A DNA stretch of 64,000 nt from Rhizobiales bacterium GAS188 (GTDB taxonomy: Bacteria > Pseudomonadota > Alphaproteobacteria > Rhizobiales > Beijerinckiaceae). The notes under the pieces were generated by a model. It made no database searches. It was not told the DNA's origin and was given only the letters and a program-made list of their open reading frames with translations. Shown in pieces: positions 63,607 through 64,000 of this stretch. The translations under genes were made by a program, and so were the position numbers. The DNA lies in assembly GCA_900104855.1 (NCBI GenBank), contig FNSS01000001.1, positions 5,332,001 through 5,396,000 on the forward strand. Reading direction: 5' to 3'. Position 1 is the stretch's first letter. The number at the start of each line of letters is the position of its first letter.

Positions 63607-64000
63607 TTTGGGCAGCCGGTAGGCGAGGTCCTGGGCGATCTCATGGGCTTCGTCCTCGTCGAGGCGATGGCTGGCGACGAGCTCGGCGAGATAGGCGCAA
63701 TCCACACGGCGGGCCACGTCGTGGCGGGCCGGGATCGAGCAGAAGGCGCGCGTGTCGTCGTTGAAGCCGACCGTGTTGTAGAAGCCGACCGTTTCCGTCG
63801 CGATCTCGCGGAAGCGCTTCATGCCCTCATAACTGTCGAAGAACCACCAGGGCGGTCCGAGCCTCAGGCAGGGGTAATGGCCGGCGAGCGGGGCGAGCTC
63901 GCGGCCATAGGCGGTCTCATCGAGCGTGAACAGGATCAGGGTGAAGCTGCGTTCATTGCCGAAGCGATCGAGCAGCGGCTTCAACGCCCGCACATATTCG
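63589..64000 (-). CDS. uxaC: Uronate isomerase UxaC, C-terminal part (5' end outside window)
   Basis: The visible 136 residues match the C-terminus of uronate isomerase, which interconverts D-glucuronate and D-fructuronate (or D-galacturonate and D-tagaturonate). Diagnostic stretches are LRLGPPWWFFDSYEGMKRF, TVGFYNTVGFNDDTRAF and IPARHDVARRVDCAYLAEL. The frame is open to base 64000. Downstream are the binding protein and uxuB, consistent with a hexuronate operon. Confidence 0.93.
   Translation of the reverse strand, partial: EYVRALKPLLDRFGNERSFTLILFTLDETAYGRELAPLAGHYPCLRLGPPWWFFDSYEGMKRFREIATETVGFYNTVGFNDDTRAFCSIPARHDVARRVDCAYLAELVASHRLDEDEAHEIAQDLAYRLPKAAYKL

Overview
The window is GC-rich chromosomal DNA from an alphaproteobacterium, most likely of the order Hyphomicrobiales (Rhizobiales). 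The main reason is the left edge, where ccmF-ccmH, degP, a FeuP/FeuQ-like two-component pair and glnE follow one another as in rhizobial genomes. TAT-type and Sec-type ABC binding proteins, many GTG starts and gapless 4-bp (ATGA/GTGA) gene overlaps fit the same group. I cannot name a genus. No rRNA, tRNA, CRISPR array, transposase or integrase was seen.

Layout. (1) 1-8652, plus strand: cytochrome c maturation, periplasmic protease, two-component system and GlnE. (2) 8687-18898, minus strand: one tightly overlapped operon with a sugar/polyol-type ABC importer (binding protein, two permeases, a 70-residue membrane protein, two ATPases), then dhaL, dhaM (IIA only), free-standing HPr, free-standing enzyme I, a small putative HTH protein and dhaK. 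It probably imports a C3 compound or polyol that ends as dihydroxyacetone and phosphorylates it with PEP. (3) 19197-27880: a chromate/oxyanion resistance block with divergent chrB, a superoxide dismutase-rhodanese fusion, a second ChrB-domain protein, two chrA genes, an LMW-phosphatase-like protein, a small secreted protein, a DUF1259 protein and an MFS carrier. It sits beside what looks like a remnant of cbtA. (4) 27939-31311: a DUF1127 protein and a three-gene type III polyketide cluster (synthase, methyltransferase, FAD oxidoreductase). (5) 31510-41808: mostly single genes (Gly/His-rich secreted protein, short NUDIX, histidine kinase, pepN, long CDF metal transporter, glyoxalase I, DMT carrier, DUF4337, agmatinase-like). 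(6) 41975-47164: TetR regulator divergent from an EmrAB-type efflux pair, with palindromic operators between them, then a MipA/OmpV-like protein.

(7) 47226-55686, minus strand: nine closely packed genes that look like one transcription unit. In order of transcription they are a HAD-IB phosphatase, an arginase-fold hydrolase, a 4-TM DMT half-transporter, an alpha/beta hydrolase, a FemAB/BioF2-like acyltransferase, a second 4-TM DMT half-transporter, a membrane histidine kinase, an NtrC-class sigma-54 activator and a GNAT acetyltransferase. I do not recognise this combination as a described pathway, and it is the best candidate here for a new system. (8) 55921-60534: a LivKGFHM-type ABC importer. 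(9) 60694-64000: hexuronate genes, uxuB, an ABC binding protein and the 3' part of uxaC, cut by the window edge.

Recurring small-scale features are short in-frame tandem repeats inside proteins (GlnE N-terminus, ChrB linker, histidine-kinase tail), short tandem duplications at gene ends or starts (uxaC stop, DUF1259 start), and hairpins directly behind ABC binding-protein genes in three separate operons. All family assignments come from reading motifs by eye; no database search was possible.
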